This document shows positions 47,644-57,600 of a DNA stretch of 64,000 nucleotides, piece after piece (position 1 is the stretch's first letter; each line of letters opens with the position of its first letter). The notes under the pieces were generated by a model that was given only the letters and a program-made list of their open reading frames with translations, made no database searches and was not told where the DNA came from. The DNA is from Pseudomonadota bacterium. GTDB taxonomy: Bacteria; Pseudomonadota; Gammaproteobacteria; Halothiobacillales; Halothiobacillaceae. The DNA lies in the NCBI GenBank assembly GCA_021801265.1, contig JAJYYE010000003.1:1-64000 (forward strand), in the 5' to 3' direction. The position numbers were made by a program, and so were the translations under genes.

Positions 47644-48483
47644 TGCCGCAATTAACGTTGCGCCCGCCAACCCTGCGGCAAACTCGGCTTGAGTGACCAG
47701 ATGAATGGGCGCTTCATCCATCATAGGTTGCGCCAGCGGTACGATGGCAAGCGACGGATGCGCAGCCAACGCTGCCAGTGGCAGCCAGGCAAAACCTAAA
47801 CCGGCCTCAATCAAACCGATTGCCGTGTGCAGGTGGTCAACCGTAAAGCGTTGCTCGGCGGCCAGCCAACTGCCATTGGCGATGCGACCGGGTGAGGAAT
47901 CGCGAATGACAATTTGCCGGTGCGCCCGCAAATCCGTTTCATCTGCCGGACCGGAGGAAATCAGCGGGTGCGCTTGCCCGGCACAAGGTACAAGCCGCAG
48001 ACGATCAAGGGTCTGCGCCGCCAAACCCGCTACAGGCTGGGTGCCCAGATACAGACCTACGGTGCCTGCCTGTAATAGCGCAGGCCCACCACCTAAAACC
48101 GTTTCATATAGTTCAACCCGGGTTTGCGGATAGACGCTGGCGAGCTGTGCCAGCATGGGCGCAATTAATCCCAGCGGCACAATTTGATCAATCGCCACAG
48201 CCAATACCGGCTCCACACCCCGCGCCAATTGGGCGACCAAAGCCTGGGCACCATCCAAATCCCGCAATACGGGGCGTAAACGATGCGTTAATAATTGCCC
48301 CACTTCGGTCAAAATCAGCCGTCGGCCCTGGTAGGCCACCAGCGGTAACCCCACCTGAATTTCCAACTGTTTAATCGCATGGCTGAGCGTGGAAGGAGTG
48401 CGATGAGCCTGAGCCGCCGCCGCCTGTAGCCCGCCTAAATCCATCACCATAATCAGCCAGCGCCACACGCGCAGGTCATCCAT
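47620..48483 (-). CDS. LysR-family transcriptional regulator
   Basis: DNA-binding regulator of 287 residues. The winged helix-turn-helix is at ~5-60 (LGGLQAAAAQAHRTPSTLSHAIKQLEIQVGLPLV), followed by a periplasmic-binding-like effector domain. It is divergent from the pirin-nitroreductase pair across a 112-base AT-rich gap, the usual arrangement for a LysR regulator and its targets. The effector is unknown. Confidence 0.92.
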   Translation of the reverse strand: MDDLRVWRWLIMVMDLGGLQAAAAQAHRTPSTLSHAIKQLEIQVGLPLVAYQGRRLILTEVGQLLTHRLRPVLRDLDGAQALVAQLARGVEPVLAVAIDQIVPLGLIAPMLAQLASVYPQTRVELYETVLGGGPALLQAGTVGLYLGTQPVAGLAAQTLDRLRLVPCAGQAHPLISSGPADETDLRAHRQIVIRDSSPGRIANGSWLAAEQRFTVDHLHTAIGLIEAGLGFAWLPLAALAAHPSLAIVPLAQPMMDEAPIHLVTQAEFAAGLAGATLIAALRAQFQG

Positions 48484-48595
48484 GTCTCGTTATCTCCGCT
48501 TATTTAATGTGAAAAACTCAAACTATATTTGTAATTAATTTCGATATTAACGCAATTAAGCCCCCGCTAGAATGCTTAAAACACAGGAGAGCGCT

Positions 48596-49441
48596 ATGAC
48601 TAATCCCACCATCCGTTTTGCCCGCCCGACTGAAGATGGCGCGGGGGTAAAAATCCGCCGCATTAGCGAATTTACGGGCGCGCTTGATCCGTTTCTCATG
48701 GTCGATGAACTGAAATCCACAGTGAAAGATGACTATATTGGCGGTTTCCCGCCGCATCCCCATCGGGGCTTTGAAACGCTGACTTATTTATTACATGGCG
48801 GCTTGCAACATCGGGATTCTGAAGGTCACCACGGCGGGGTAACGCGTGGGGGCGCGCAATGGATGCGCGCAGGCCGAGGTGTCCTGCACTCAGAAATGCC
48901 CACCACCGACAGTGATGGTTTACACGGTTTTCAAGTGTGGGTTAACTTGCCCGCCACATTAAAGATGAGCGTACCGGCGTACCGGGATGTGCAAACTGCC
49001 GAAATTCCAGAAATTCGCTTTAACGGGGGTTCGGCGCGGATTATTGCGGATCACTGGCAATTCGATGACCTCGTCGCCACGGGCGCGTTACCCACACTCG
49101 GTACCGGCGCGGGTATGGCCGAACTGAAGCTTGAAGCCGGTGCACAAGTCACAGTCCACGTGCCCCCGGGTTATCGGCTGTTGGCCTATGTGTTTGCCGG
49201 TACCGTCACAACGCCCTCGGCAGCCAAACCCTTTGACGATGGTGCGTTACTGTGTTTTCCGTTAGACACCGAAAGCGCAGAGTTTCACAGTAGGGCAGAC
49301 GCGGGGGTACTGCTCCTTTCCGGCAAGCCTTTGAATGAGCCCATTGCCCATCGTGGTCCCTTTGTAATGAACACCGCCCAGGAAATTCAGCAAGCCATTC
49401 ACGATTATCAAACCGGCGCCATGGGGCGACTGGAACCTTGA
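48596..49441 (+). CDS. Pirin family protein
   Basis: Bicupin protein of 281 residues. The metal site is intact: His54 and His56 in PPHPHRGFET, His98 and Glu100 in GVLHSEMP. Bacterial pirins include quercetin dioxygenases and regulators of central metabolism; the substrate here is unknown. The ATG at 48596 has a GGAG site. A nitroreductase follows after 48 bases. Confidence 0.92.
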   Translation: MTNPTIRFARPTEDGAGVKIRRISEFTGALDPFLMVDELKSTVKDDYIGGFPPHPHRGFETLTYLLHGGLQHRDSEGHHGGVTRGGAQWMRAGRGVLHSEMPTTDSDGLHGFQVWVNLPATLKMSVPAYRDVQTAEIPEIRFNGGSARIIADHWQFDDLVATGALPTLGTGAGMAELKLEAGAQVTVHVPPGYRLLAYVFAGTVTTPSAAKPFDDGALLCFPLDTESAEFHSRADAGVLLLSGKPLNEPIAHRGPFVMNTAQEIQQAIHDYQTGAMGRLEP

Positions 49442-49489
49442 TTTTTCAACCCAAATCGCCACGTTAAATCACAGACAGAGGATAAATCC

Positions 49490-50134
49490 ATGGACACACT
49501 CACCGCCCTGCATCAACGTTTTTCTGCTAATCATTTTGCCGCAGACCGCCCGGTTTCTGCCGAAGTACTAGAGCAACTCATTGACGCGGCAAGGCAAGCA
49601 CCCAGCGCCTTTAACCTACAGCAGGCGCGATTTTTTGCCGTGCAAGATTTAAGCGCGCGGCAAGCCCTACGTGCCGTTGCTTACAATCAAGCCAAGGTGG
49701 AAGAAGCCCCTTTGGTGATTGTGGTATTGGGCGATTTGCAGGCACACGAACATTTTGCCGACATCACCCATGCCGATCAGATAGCCGGTATTTATGATCA
49801 AGCATTGGGGGATTATTTCGTGCAGGCCGCACAGTCGACCTACAGCAACCCGGACCGCGCGCACGACGAAGCCATTCGATCCGGCGCACTGGCCGCAATG
49901 AACCTCATGAACGCCGCTACCGCACTGGGGTTGGTTACCGGCCCCATGATTGGTTTCGACCAAGCCAAGTTTAAGGAAATGTTTAAAATTTCTGACCGTT
50001 ATCTGCCAGTCATCATGATTACCATTGGCTACAACGCCCCCGGCAACTGGCCGAAAAAAACCCGCCTGCCGATTGAAAAACTGCTGGTACGGGATGGCCG
50101 CCCCAACCAGGACCATACTTTTTCAACTCGATAA
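49490..50134 (+). CDS. Nitroreductase family protein
   Basis: FMN-dependent oxidoreductase of 214 residues. The N-terminal FMN-binding region is QRFSANHFAAD and RQAPSAFNLQQARFFAV, and GLVTGPMIGFD follows near residue 145. The substrate may be a quinone or nitro compound. It is probably co-transcribed with the pirin gene and is followed by a good terminator. Confidence 0.9.
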   Translation: MDTLTALHQRFSANHFAADRPVSAEVLEQLIDAARQAPSAFNLQQARFFAVQDLSARQALRAVAYNQAKVEEAPLVIVVLGDLQAHEHFADITHADQIAGIYDQALGDYFVQAAQSTYSNPDRAHDEAIRSGALAAMNLMNAATALGLVTGPMIGFDQAKFKEMFKISDRYLPVIMITIGYNAPGNWPKKTRLPIEKLLVRDGRPNQDHTFSTR

Positions 50135-50197
50135 CCGACCCTCAGGATGGAAACCGCGACTCAAACAATCACCAAGTTGGCATTCATTACTCATTAG

Positions 50198-50230
50198 CCA
50201 CCCCGTGATGCGGGGTGGTGGTTTATTTTT
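50198..50230 (+). terminator. Rho-independent terminator after the nitroreductase gene
   Basis: CCACCCCG and CGGGGTGG form an eight-pair GC-rich stem with a TGATG loop, followed by TGGTTTATTTTT. This is the clearest intrinsic terminator in the window. Confidence 0.85.
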
Positions 50231-50396
50231 GATCCTGAGCATCCCTCCTCTATAGGGGGCTCAGGCATCCCCCCCTTGACTAAACCACCGCCTTAACTCC
50301 GTGTACGTTTTGGTAACACGTTGTTTACTATTTGTTCCTATTTTTATTGCCGTCCATCCCATAATCTTGCTTCATTCCAGAACGGGAGAATTCAAG

Positions 50397-50771
50397 ATGA
50401 TGACCGCAAACCAACAACCTCAGCGCCCAACAATACCGCCTTTTCGACGTGTTACCGTACTCTGCCTACTGTCTTGTGCGCTCGGTTTAAGCGCCTGTGC
50501 GGTGTACCCCACAGGTTATGGCTATGCCAATGAAACGGTAGTGACCGGACCGGTGGTGCGTTATGCCCCACCACCACCGCGGGTTGACGTAGTGGGCATT
50601 GCCCCCTACTTTGGCGCTATCTGGATACCGGGCAATTGGCTTTGGCGGGATCGCTGGGTGTGGAATGAAGGCCACTGGGCACGTCCCCCCCGACCTGATG
50701 CCCGCTGGGCTCCGGGACGATGGAATCAGGGTCGGGATGGCTGGCGCTGGCACGACGGTCGGTGGCGTTAA
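50397..50771 (+). CDS. YXWGXW-type lipoprotein (first of two)
   Basis: A 124-residue lipoprotein. The signal peptide ends in the lipobox LSAC (residues ~30-33 from the chosen start). The mature part carries the Trp-rich repeat characteristic of YXWGXW proteins (GAIWIPGNWLWRDRWVWNEGHW, then RWAPGRW and GWRWHDGRW). The ATG at 50397 has a GGAG site; the open frame extends upstream without need. The function of this family is unknown. A related gene follows immediately. Confidence 0.8.
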   Translation: MMTANQQPQRPTIPPFRRVTVLCLLSCALGLSACAVYPTGYGYANETVVTGPVVRYAPPPPRVDVVGIAPYFGAIWIPGNWLWRDRWVWNEGHWARPPRPDARWAPGRWNQGRDGWRWHDGRWR

Positions 50772-50853
50772 TTGATTGACTGGGTCAGGAAATGGCAGGG
50801 AATATCATGAAGAAAATACGTTCTTTTTTATATCAAAATTAACGAGCAACTCA

Positions 50854-51312
50854 ATGCCGCGTGCTGCCCGCACATTGGCGACTTCTGGCCTACTGCTGGG
50901 CAGCTTGAGCTTATCCGGCTGCGCGGTGGCTTATCCCCATGGCTATTCGAGCTATTCAGAAGGCTATTCAAATGCTCCAAATGTCATCGTGGGGATCGAT
51001 TATGGTCGCCACCGCCCGCCGCCACCGCCGTATGAAGCGATTGGTATTGCGCCTTTTTATGGCGCCATCTGGATGCCCGGTCAATGGGTATGGCAAGACC
51101 GCTGGGTTTGGCATCGGGGTTCATGGGGTGGTCGGTCTGCGCAGCCACGCTATTACCCAGGTCCGGGCTGGGCCCCAGATTATGGACCGATCTATGGCCC
51201 GCGCTACCCCGGCTATTGGCGTGGTGACGATCGTTGGCGGCACGAATGGCATGGTGATGATGGTCGACGGGGTGATGGCCATTGGCACCACCGAGATCAT
51301 GATGACGATTAA
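50854..51312 (+). CDS. YXWGXW-type lipoprotein with His/Asp-rich tail
   Basis: A 152-residue paralogue of the preceding gene: lipobox LSGC, then the same IGIAPFYGAIWMPGQWVW core. The last ~30 residues are dense in His, Asp, Trp and Gly (HWHHRDHDDD at the end), suggesting metal binding. The ATG at 50854 puts the signal peptide at the N-terminus; its ribosome binding site is poor. It is probably a tandem duplication followed by divergence of the C-terminal part. Confidence 0.78.
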   Translation: MPRAARTLATSGLLLGSLSLSGCAVAYPHGYSSYSEGYSNAPNVIVGIDYGRHRPPPPPYEAIGIAPFYGAIWMPGQWVWQDRWVWHRGSWGGRSAQPRYYPGPGWAPDYGPIYGPRYPGYWRGDDRWRHEWHGDDGRRGDGHWHHRDHDDD

Positions 51313-51624
51313 ATTCACATACTCGCAGAAAACCACACGAGCAGCATGATTTTTTAGTGATCCACCCAATTGCGGACGTTCACTGTGGTACTGCACCAAA
51401 TCCTGATCAATTCAGACTAAACTCCTATGATCGTTTTAATAACGAAGGCCCGAACAACACCGGTATGACGCGTTGCTTGGAAATCAGCAGGCTTTGCTCA
51501 TTAGGTGTTGGGGTTTTCAAATTGAATTTAAGGAATTTTTTTGCGTAATTGGATCACACTAGGTGCTGATGTTTGGGCAGCCTCTCAGTCATTCATAACC
51601 CCAACCGTCGCTAAGGAACCTCTG

Positions 51625-51780
51625 ATGAACTCAGGCAATCCATCCCCCCCTTCCCTCTCGAAGGGGAAAGGGGAGGATCGGAAATTTATCACTCAACGAG
51701 ATAAGGCCAAATCCCCCTGCCCAACCTGCCCGGAGTACAGGGAGCGCGCTTTTAATCAGCGCTTCCCTAAAAGAGATATT
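51625..51780 (+). repeat. GC-rich palindromic insertion-like segment before the RND operon
   Basis: The 468-base gap before the TolC-family gene holds an atypical segment. C-run/G-run inverted repeats (CCCCCCTTCCC with GGGGAAAGGGG, ~51645-51676) are followed by AGGGAGCGC and GCGCTTCCCT (51739-51747, 51759-51768). Part of it, CTCAGGCA...ATCCCCCC, recurs near 50264-50276. It is open in frame with the TolC gene but would give an implausible 50-residue extension before the signal peptide. No other gene is visible in the gap. Confidence 0.4.
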
Positions 51781-53361
51781 TTGCCAAAGTCCATTTTTTG
51801 GTCTTTCTTTGGGCTCTCACTGGGATTATATCTTTTAGCCCAAAGCGCCTCGGCCAATAGTTGGGCAGATCCCTTCGGCGTGAATGCGCGCAACCCCAGC
51901 ATGCCGGGTATAACCGCCAGCCAGCCCAGCGATTTCTCGCTGATTACGCCCCCCCCACACAACAAAAACCAGCTATCCGATACGCAACACCCCTACACTT
52001 TGGCCGGGCTTTCAGCACTGGCCCTACAAAATAATCCACAAACCCGCGTGGCATGGGCCAGCTTGCAGGCACAGGCGGCGGGCGTGGGTATGGCTGAATC
52101 GGCCTGGCTACCCAAAATCAATTTAAGCCTGTCCGCGCAGCGGGCGCAGATCACCAGCTCATCGGGCTACAGTATTCCTGTGCAAAAAACACTCTCGCCG
52201 AATGTGAGCTTATCCTGGTTGTTATGGGATTTTGGTCAGCGAGATGCCAGCATCAATGCCGCAAGAGCCGCGCAAATTGCAGCGCGTTTTGCGAATGATC
52301 AAACCATTCAAACCGTGCTGGCAGGCGTCGCCAATGCGTATTATCAATCACTGGCGGATCGAGTGCTGATTGCGGTGAATGCCCAATCCGTTAAAACAGC
52401 GCGAAATGCGCTGGATGCGGCACAAGCCCGTTATCGCGCGGGACAGGCGACCATCAGTGATGTGTACCAAGCGCGTGCGGCACTCGCGGCGGCACAAGGC
52501 ACACTCGCCACGGCCGAACAAACCCGGCGACAAAATGAAGGCACATTAGCCAGCAGTGTCGGATTGCCTGTCAACACAGCCCTGGTGCTGGCGCCGCTCG
52601 AAACTTTAGTGGCACCCAAGCTCCAAGCCGATGTGCAGGCGTTACTGCAACAAGCCATTGCACAAAACCCCAATTTGCAAAATGCGCAAGCGCTTACCCA
52701 TCAAGCCCGCGCGACGCTTGATCAAGCCGAACGGGCAGGCTTGCCCAGTATTTCCCTGAATGCAGGTCAAGGGCTGCGGTATCAGCAAGGCCTGGGCAGT
52801 AGCCAGACCAACAGCCTTGGCATCATGCTGACGGTGCCGTTATTTACCGGCTTTAACCCGCACTATCAAACGGCTCAGGCGCGCGCGAAGCTGAATCAGG
52901 CAGAGGCCACCCGCGATAACACCTATCAAACTACCGAGCTCGCCGTTTGGCAGGCGTATTACGCATTCCAGGGCGCGGTAGCTGGCATGCCCAGCGCGCA
53001 GGCGCAGGTTGAAAACGCGACCGAAGCCCTTAAGGCATTACAAGCACAATACAACGTGGGGTATGCCACCATTCAGGATTTACTCACTGCGCAATCCACC
53101 CTGGCCACAGCCCAAGTCACACTGGCACAAGATGCGTTAAATGCGTACACCGCATTGGCAAAACTTGGTGCGGCGGTAGGGCAACTCGGTACACCCAGTT
53201 TTTCTGACGTCACGCTGCTTGACCCGACTCAGCAACGGGAACGGGATGGAGCACCTCAACCCTTGGGCATACCCGCCAGCCCACCCACTACGGCACAACT
53301 GGCTGAACCCCCCACTTTTTCTTCCCCCTTGAATGTGCTTGCGGAACCCATCACGCCATGA
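51781..53361 (+). CDS. RND efflux outer-membrane factor (TolC family)
   Basis: Outer-membrane channel of a tripartite pump, 526 residues from a TTG at 51781. That start has AAAAGAGA upstream and yields a normal signal peptide cleaved near SASA/NS. The frame is open much further up (ATG 51625, TTG 51541), but those starts bury the signal peptide. The body has the two-fold repeated TolC helices (YRAGQATISDVYQARAALAAA; YNVGYATIQDLLTAQSTLATA). The C-terminus is a Pro-rich extension of ~50 residues. It overlaps the adaptor gene (ATGA). Confidence 0.92.
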   Translation: MPKSIFWSFFGLSLGLYLLAQSASANSWADPFGVNARNPSMPGITASQPSDFSLITPPPHNKNQLSDTQHPYTLAGLSALALQNNPQTRVAWASLQAQAAGVGMAESAWLPKINLSLSAQRAQITSSSGYSIPVQKTLSPNVSLSWLLWDFGQRDASINAARAAQIAARFANDQTIQTVLAGVANAYYQSLADRVLIAVNAQSVKTARNALDAAQARYRAGQATISDVYQARAALAAAQGTLATAEQTRRQNEGTLASSVGLPVNTALVLAPLETLVAPKLQADVQALLQQAIAQNPNLQNAQALTHQARATLDQAERAGLPSISLNAGQGLRYQQGLGSSQTNSLGIMLTVPLFTGFNPHYQTAQARAKLNQAEATRDNTYQTTELAVWQAYYAFQGAVAGMPSAQAQVENATEALKALQAQYNVGYATIQDLLTAQSTLATAQVTLAQDALNAYTALAKLGAAVGQLGTPSFSDVTLLDPTQQRERDGAPQPLGIPASPPTTAQLAEPPTFSSPLNVLAEPITP

Positions 53362-54671
53362 ATATTCGATTACTCACCCGGTCGGGCACCCGCCTGTGCT
53401 TCATTGGTGCATTCACTGTGTTGCTATGGGGCTGCCAAAACAGTACCCAGCAAGAATCCGCGAAAGAGCCCGCCAAAAGGGGGGGCTCCGCGATGGTGGG
53501 CATGATGGGTCCAACCCAAGTAACCACCATTGTCCCCACCATCCGTACCGAACCGATCACCATGACCGCAGCCGGGACGCTATCGAGCCCCAACGCGGTT
53601 ACGCTCACCCCGCAGGTGAGCGGCACATTAAAAACGGTGTCTGTTCAGTCCGGTCAAAAGGTGATCAAGGGAACGTTATTATTCACCCTGGATGCGGAAC
53701 CGTTCCGCACCGCGCTTAATTCTGCCCGAGCCAAACTCAATGGTGATCGCGCCCAGGCGAACTATGCCGGACAACAGGTAAAACAACTCACGCCGCTGGT
53801 CGAAAAAGAATACGTCACCCGACAGTCATATGATCAAGCAGTGGCCACCGCGATGGCCGCCAATGCACTCATCGCTCAAGACGAAGCGGCTATTCAAACC
53901 GCGAAAATCAATCTCTCATACACCGAAATTCGTGCGCCGATCTCAGGGCGATTAGGGCAAATCAGTTTGCAGCCGGGCAATTTAGTCGTGGCCAACAGCA
54001 CCGCGCTCACCACCCTGGTTTCAACCAAGGAATTATTGGTGAATTTCAGCTTACCCCAATCGGTGTTGAGCGATTTACGCCAAGAATGGCCGAGTTTGGG
54101 TCAGCCCGCCGAACCGGGCCAAACTGCAGCCCCCGCGCCGCCGGTCGACGTGCTGGATGAACATGCCAGGCAATTGTTGGGGCAAGGTTATTTAAACTTT
54201 ATCGACAACAGTATCAGCGCCACCACGGGTACCATTCGCTTGCAAGGACAGGTGGATAATCCGGCGGACCTACTTTGGCCTGGGCAATTCGTGACTGCGC
54301 GCCTGACACTCGGCACCATTCCGGGTGCGCAAATTATTCCCGCAGGGGCGGTGCAGTTGGGCGATCAAGGCTCGTTTGTCTACGTTTTCAAAGAAAGCAA
54401 AGCAGAAATGTTGGCCGTAACGCCGCTGCGCACGATAGCGACCGAGGTGGCGTTGGCGGCCGGCAGCCTACCGGCGGATGTCCGCATAATCTACCCCCTG
54501 CCCTCACGCATCGCGCCGGGCATGGCAGTTGCACTCGTATCGGCCAAGGCTGAAAGCGAGCAGCCCCGGCAACGACCAAACACACCGGCAGGAAACGAAC
54601 CCCCAGAACACGAACGCTCGGGCGATCAGCCCAAACCCGAGACCCAATCGCCTGCTGGAAAATCGTTATGA
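53358..54671 (+). CDS. RND efflux periplasmic adaptor
   Basis: Membrane-fusion protein of 437 residues, lipid-anchored: the signal peptide ends in LLWGC. A biotinyl/lipoyl-like half (LTPQVSGTLKTVSVQSGQKV) precedes a helical hairpin, and the second half (YTEIRAPISGRLGQISLQPGNLV) follows. The C-terminal ~50 residues are Pro/Glu/Gln-rich and disordered. It is coupled by four-base overlaps to both the outer-membrane factor and the pump. Confidence 0.94.
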   Translation: MNIRLLTRSGTRLCFIGAFTVLLWGCQNSTQQESAKEPAKRGGSAMVGMMGPTQVTTIVPTIRTEPITMTAAGTLSSPNAVTLTPQVSGTLKTVSVQSGQKVIKGTLLFTLDAEPFRTALNSARAKLNGDRAQANYAGQQVKQLTPLVEKEYVTRQSYDQAVATAMAANALIAQDEAAIQTAKINLSYTEIRAPISGRLGQISLQPGNLVVANSTALTTLVSTKELLVNFSLPQSVLSDLRQEWPSLGQPAEPGQTAAPAPPVDVLDEHARQLLGQGYLNFIDNSISATTGTIRLQGQVDNPADLLWPGQFVTARLTLGTIPGAQIIPAGAVQLGDQGSFVYVFKESKAEMLAVTPLRTIATEVALAAGSLPADVRIIYPLPSRIAPGMAVALVSAKAESEQPRQRPNTPAGNEPPEHERSGDQPKPETQSPAGKSL

Positions 54672-57600
54672 GTCAGCTTGGCCAAAATTTAGCGGCGCCC
54701 TTTATCCAGCGTCCGGTGATGACCACGGTACTGTTTGTGGCACTCATTATTTTTGGCGTGTTTGCTTGGCGCGGCCTGCCGGTGGCCATGCTGCCGGATG
54801 TATCGTTCCCCACGGTGACGGTGACGGCCACGTTACCGGGCGCCAGTGCGGAGTTAATGGCGAGCGCCGTGGCCTCGCCCATGGAGCAGGCCTTCTCGGG
54901 CATCACGGGCTTACTCTCGGTCAATTCCGTTAACAGCGCTGGCACCAGCCGCATTACCCTGCAATTTGATTTGAACCGCGACATTAATGCCGCCACCCAG
55001 GATACCCAAGCCGCCGTCACCCAGGCGGCGCGGTTTTTCCCCAGCACCATGACGCAACAGCCGACTGTACGGCAACAAAACCCCACCGATAGCCCAATTG
55101 TATTTATCGGCCTATCGGCGCCCAACATGCCGCTGTATCAGCTGGATGCGTTTGCCGAACAGCAACTGGCGGTTAAGTTACAAGCCATTCCGGGCGTTGC
55201 CGAAGTGCGGGTTTTTGGCGGCCAAACCTACGCGGTGCGCTTGTTGTTAAATCCTTATGCCCTGCAAGCGCGCAATTTATCTTTACCGAACTTAGTCACC
55301 AGCATCAACAGCAGCAATGCCAATTTACCGCAAGGCACCCTGCAAAGCCCGAACCGCGCCTACACGCTCAATGTCGATGGCCAGCTCACCAATGCCAAGG
55401 CATTCAGCAACTTAATCGTGGCCTATAACAACGGCGCCCCGATTGAACTCAACCAAATTGGCCAGGCGCAAGACGGGGTGCAGCAAGATACTCGTGCCAC
55501 GTGGATTAACAACGATCGCGGCATTATTTTGGCCATTGTGCGCCAACCCGATAGCAACACCGTGGCCATTGCCAAGGCCATTCGCGCGGCCTTGCCTGTG
55601 CTCAACGCATCCTTACCCGGCGGCGCGCAAATGCGCATCATTTACGACAAATCCACCTATGTGCAGGACGCGGTGGATGAAGTCGAATTCACGCTGATTC
55701 TGGCAAGTTTATTGGTCGCGGCCGTGATTTGGCTCTTTTTGGGCGAGTGGCGACAAACCCTGGTGGCCGTGATCTCAATCCCCATCTCGATTTTGGGCAC
55801 CTTCGCGGTGATGCACCTACTCGGCTACAGCCTGAATATCCTCACCCTGCTCGCGCTTACCTTGGCGGTGGGCTTTGTGGTGGATGATGCGGTGGTTATG
55901 CTAGAGAACATTGCCCGCCATCGTGAAATGGGCAAAAGCCCGATGGAAGCAGCACTCATCGGCAGCCGAGAAATTGGTTTTACCATTCTCTCGATGACGC
56001 TCTCGCTGGCGGCGGTGTTTTTACCGCTGATTTTGATGGGCGGCTTGCTCGGTCGGCTATTCCTTGAGTTTGGCGCCACCATCGGCATCGTGATTTTGAT
56101 GTCGGGCGTGGTGGCGCTCTCGCTCACACCCATGCTGCTGGCACGCCTGCGGGAACACAAACCGCGCAGTGTGGGCGGCAGCGTTATCGCACCAAAACCG
56201 AAGCTGATGAGCCGCATTTTAGCGGCCATTACGCGCGGCTATGTGCGCTCACTGCGCGCCGCCTTGCGGTTTCGCTGGCTCGTGTTATTGCTGGCCTTCG
56301 GCACACTCGGCGGCGCGGTGTTTTTCTTTTCGCATCTGGAAAAAGCCTTTATTCCCAATTCCGATACCGGCATGGTGATGGGCATGCTGAGCTATCCCGA
56401 AGGCATCAGTTTTGAGCAACTCAAAACCCAGCAACAACTGATTTCAAAAGCCATCCAAAAAAATCCGGCGGTGCGCACGGTCATGTCAAACGCCGGTCAA
56501 GGCGGTGCGGGCGGCGGTGGCAGTAATGTCGGCTTTATGATGATTCAACTCAAACCGGCGAGCGAACGCGCTAAATTAGCCACAGTCGTGCAGGAATTTC
56601 GCGGCACGCTACACAAACTGAGTAAAGAGCTCGGCAGCACCCGTGCCTTTTTTATCGAGCCGCCCGCCATTCAAATTGGGGCGTTATCGAGCAATTCCAA
56701 TTATCAGTTCGTACTGCAATCCACCGATCAAACACTACTGAATAAGGCCACGCAAGATTTTTTACCGGTGTTGCGACAAATTCCTGGCGTCACCAGTGTC
56801 GATTCCAGCCTGCAAATTCGTAATCCGCAAATTAATGTGCGCATTTTGCGAGACCGTGCGGCCGCGCTGGGCGTGACATCCAGCGCACTCGAACAAACCC
56901 TGAATCTGGCGTTTGGCGGCACGCAAGTCAGCACCATTTATGGCGCGAGCGATCAATATCAAGTGATTGCTCAACTCGACCCGCGCTATCAAAACGATCT
57001 TTCCGCGCTAGAAGCGATTTCGGTGCCCGGAGCCAACAACACACTGGTGCCGCTGAGTGCCGTTGCACAGTTTTCAACCGGCGTGGGGCCGCTTTCCATT
57101 ACTCATTACGGCCAGCTCCCATCGGTCACGCTCTCATTTGATTTAGAGCCCGGTTACTCGCTTGATCAAGTCAGCCGGGCGATCACACTAGCGGCAGATC
57201 AAGCCCTGCCGCACAATGTCAGCGGCCAATTTGCCGGTTCCGCCCAAGCCTTCCAGGATTCACTCAAAACGCTGCCGCTGCTGCTCGGCGCCACCATCCT
57301 GGTGATTTATGTCATTCTCGCCATCCTGTACGAAAGCTTCATTCACCCCATCACCATCTTAACCGCCCTGCCCTTGGCTGGGTTTGGTGCGCTTGCCTCG
57401 CTGTATTTGTTCCACCAGCCGTTGGATGTCTTCAGCTTTGTCGGCATTATCATGCTGGTAGGTTTGGTGAAGAAAAACGGCATCATCATGCTCGATTTTG
57501 CCATCCACCGTCGGCGCGAGGGCGAAAACGCCATTGATGCCATCGTCGATGCCTGCGCCGTGCGCTTTCGCCCCATCACCATGACCACACTCGCCGCAAT

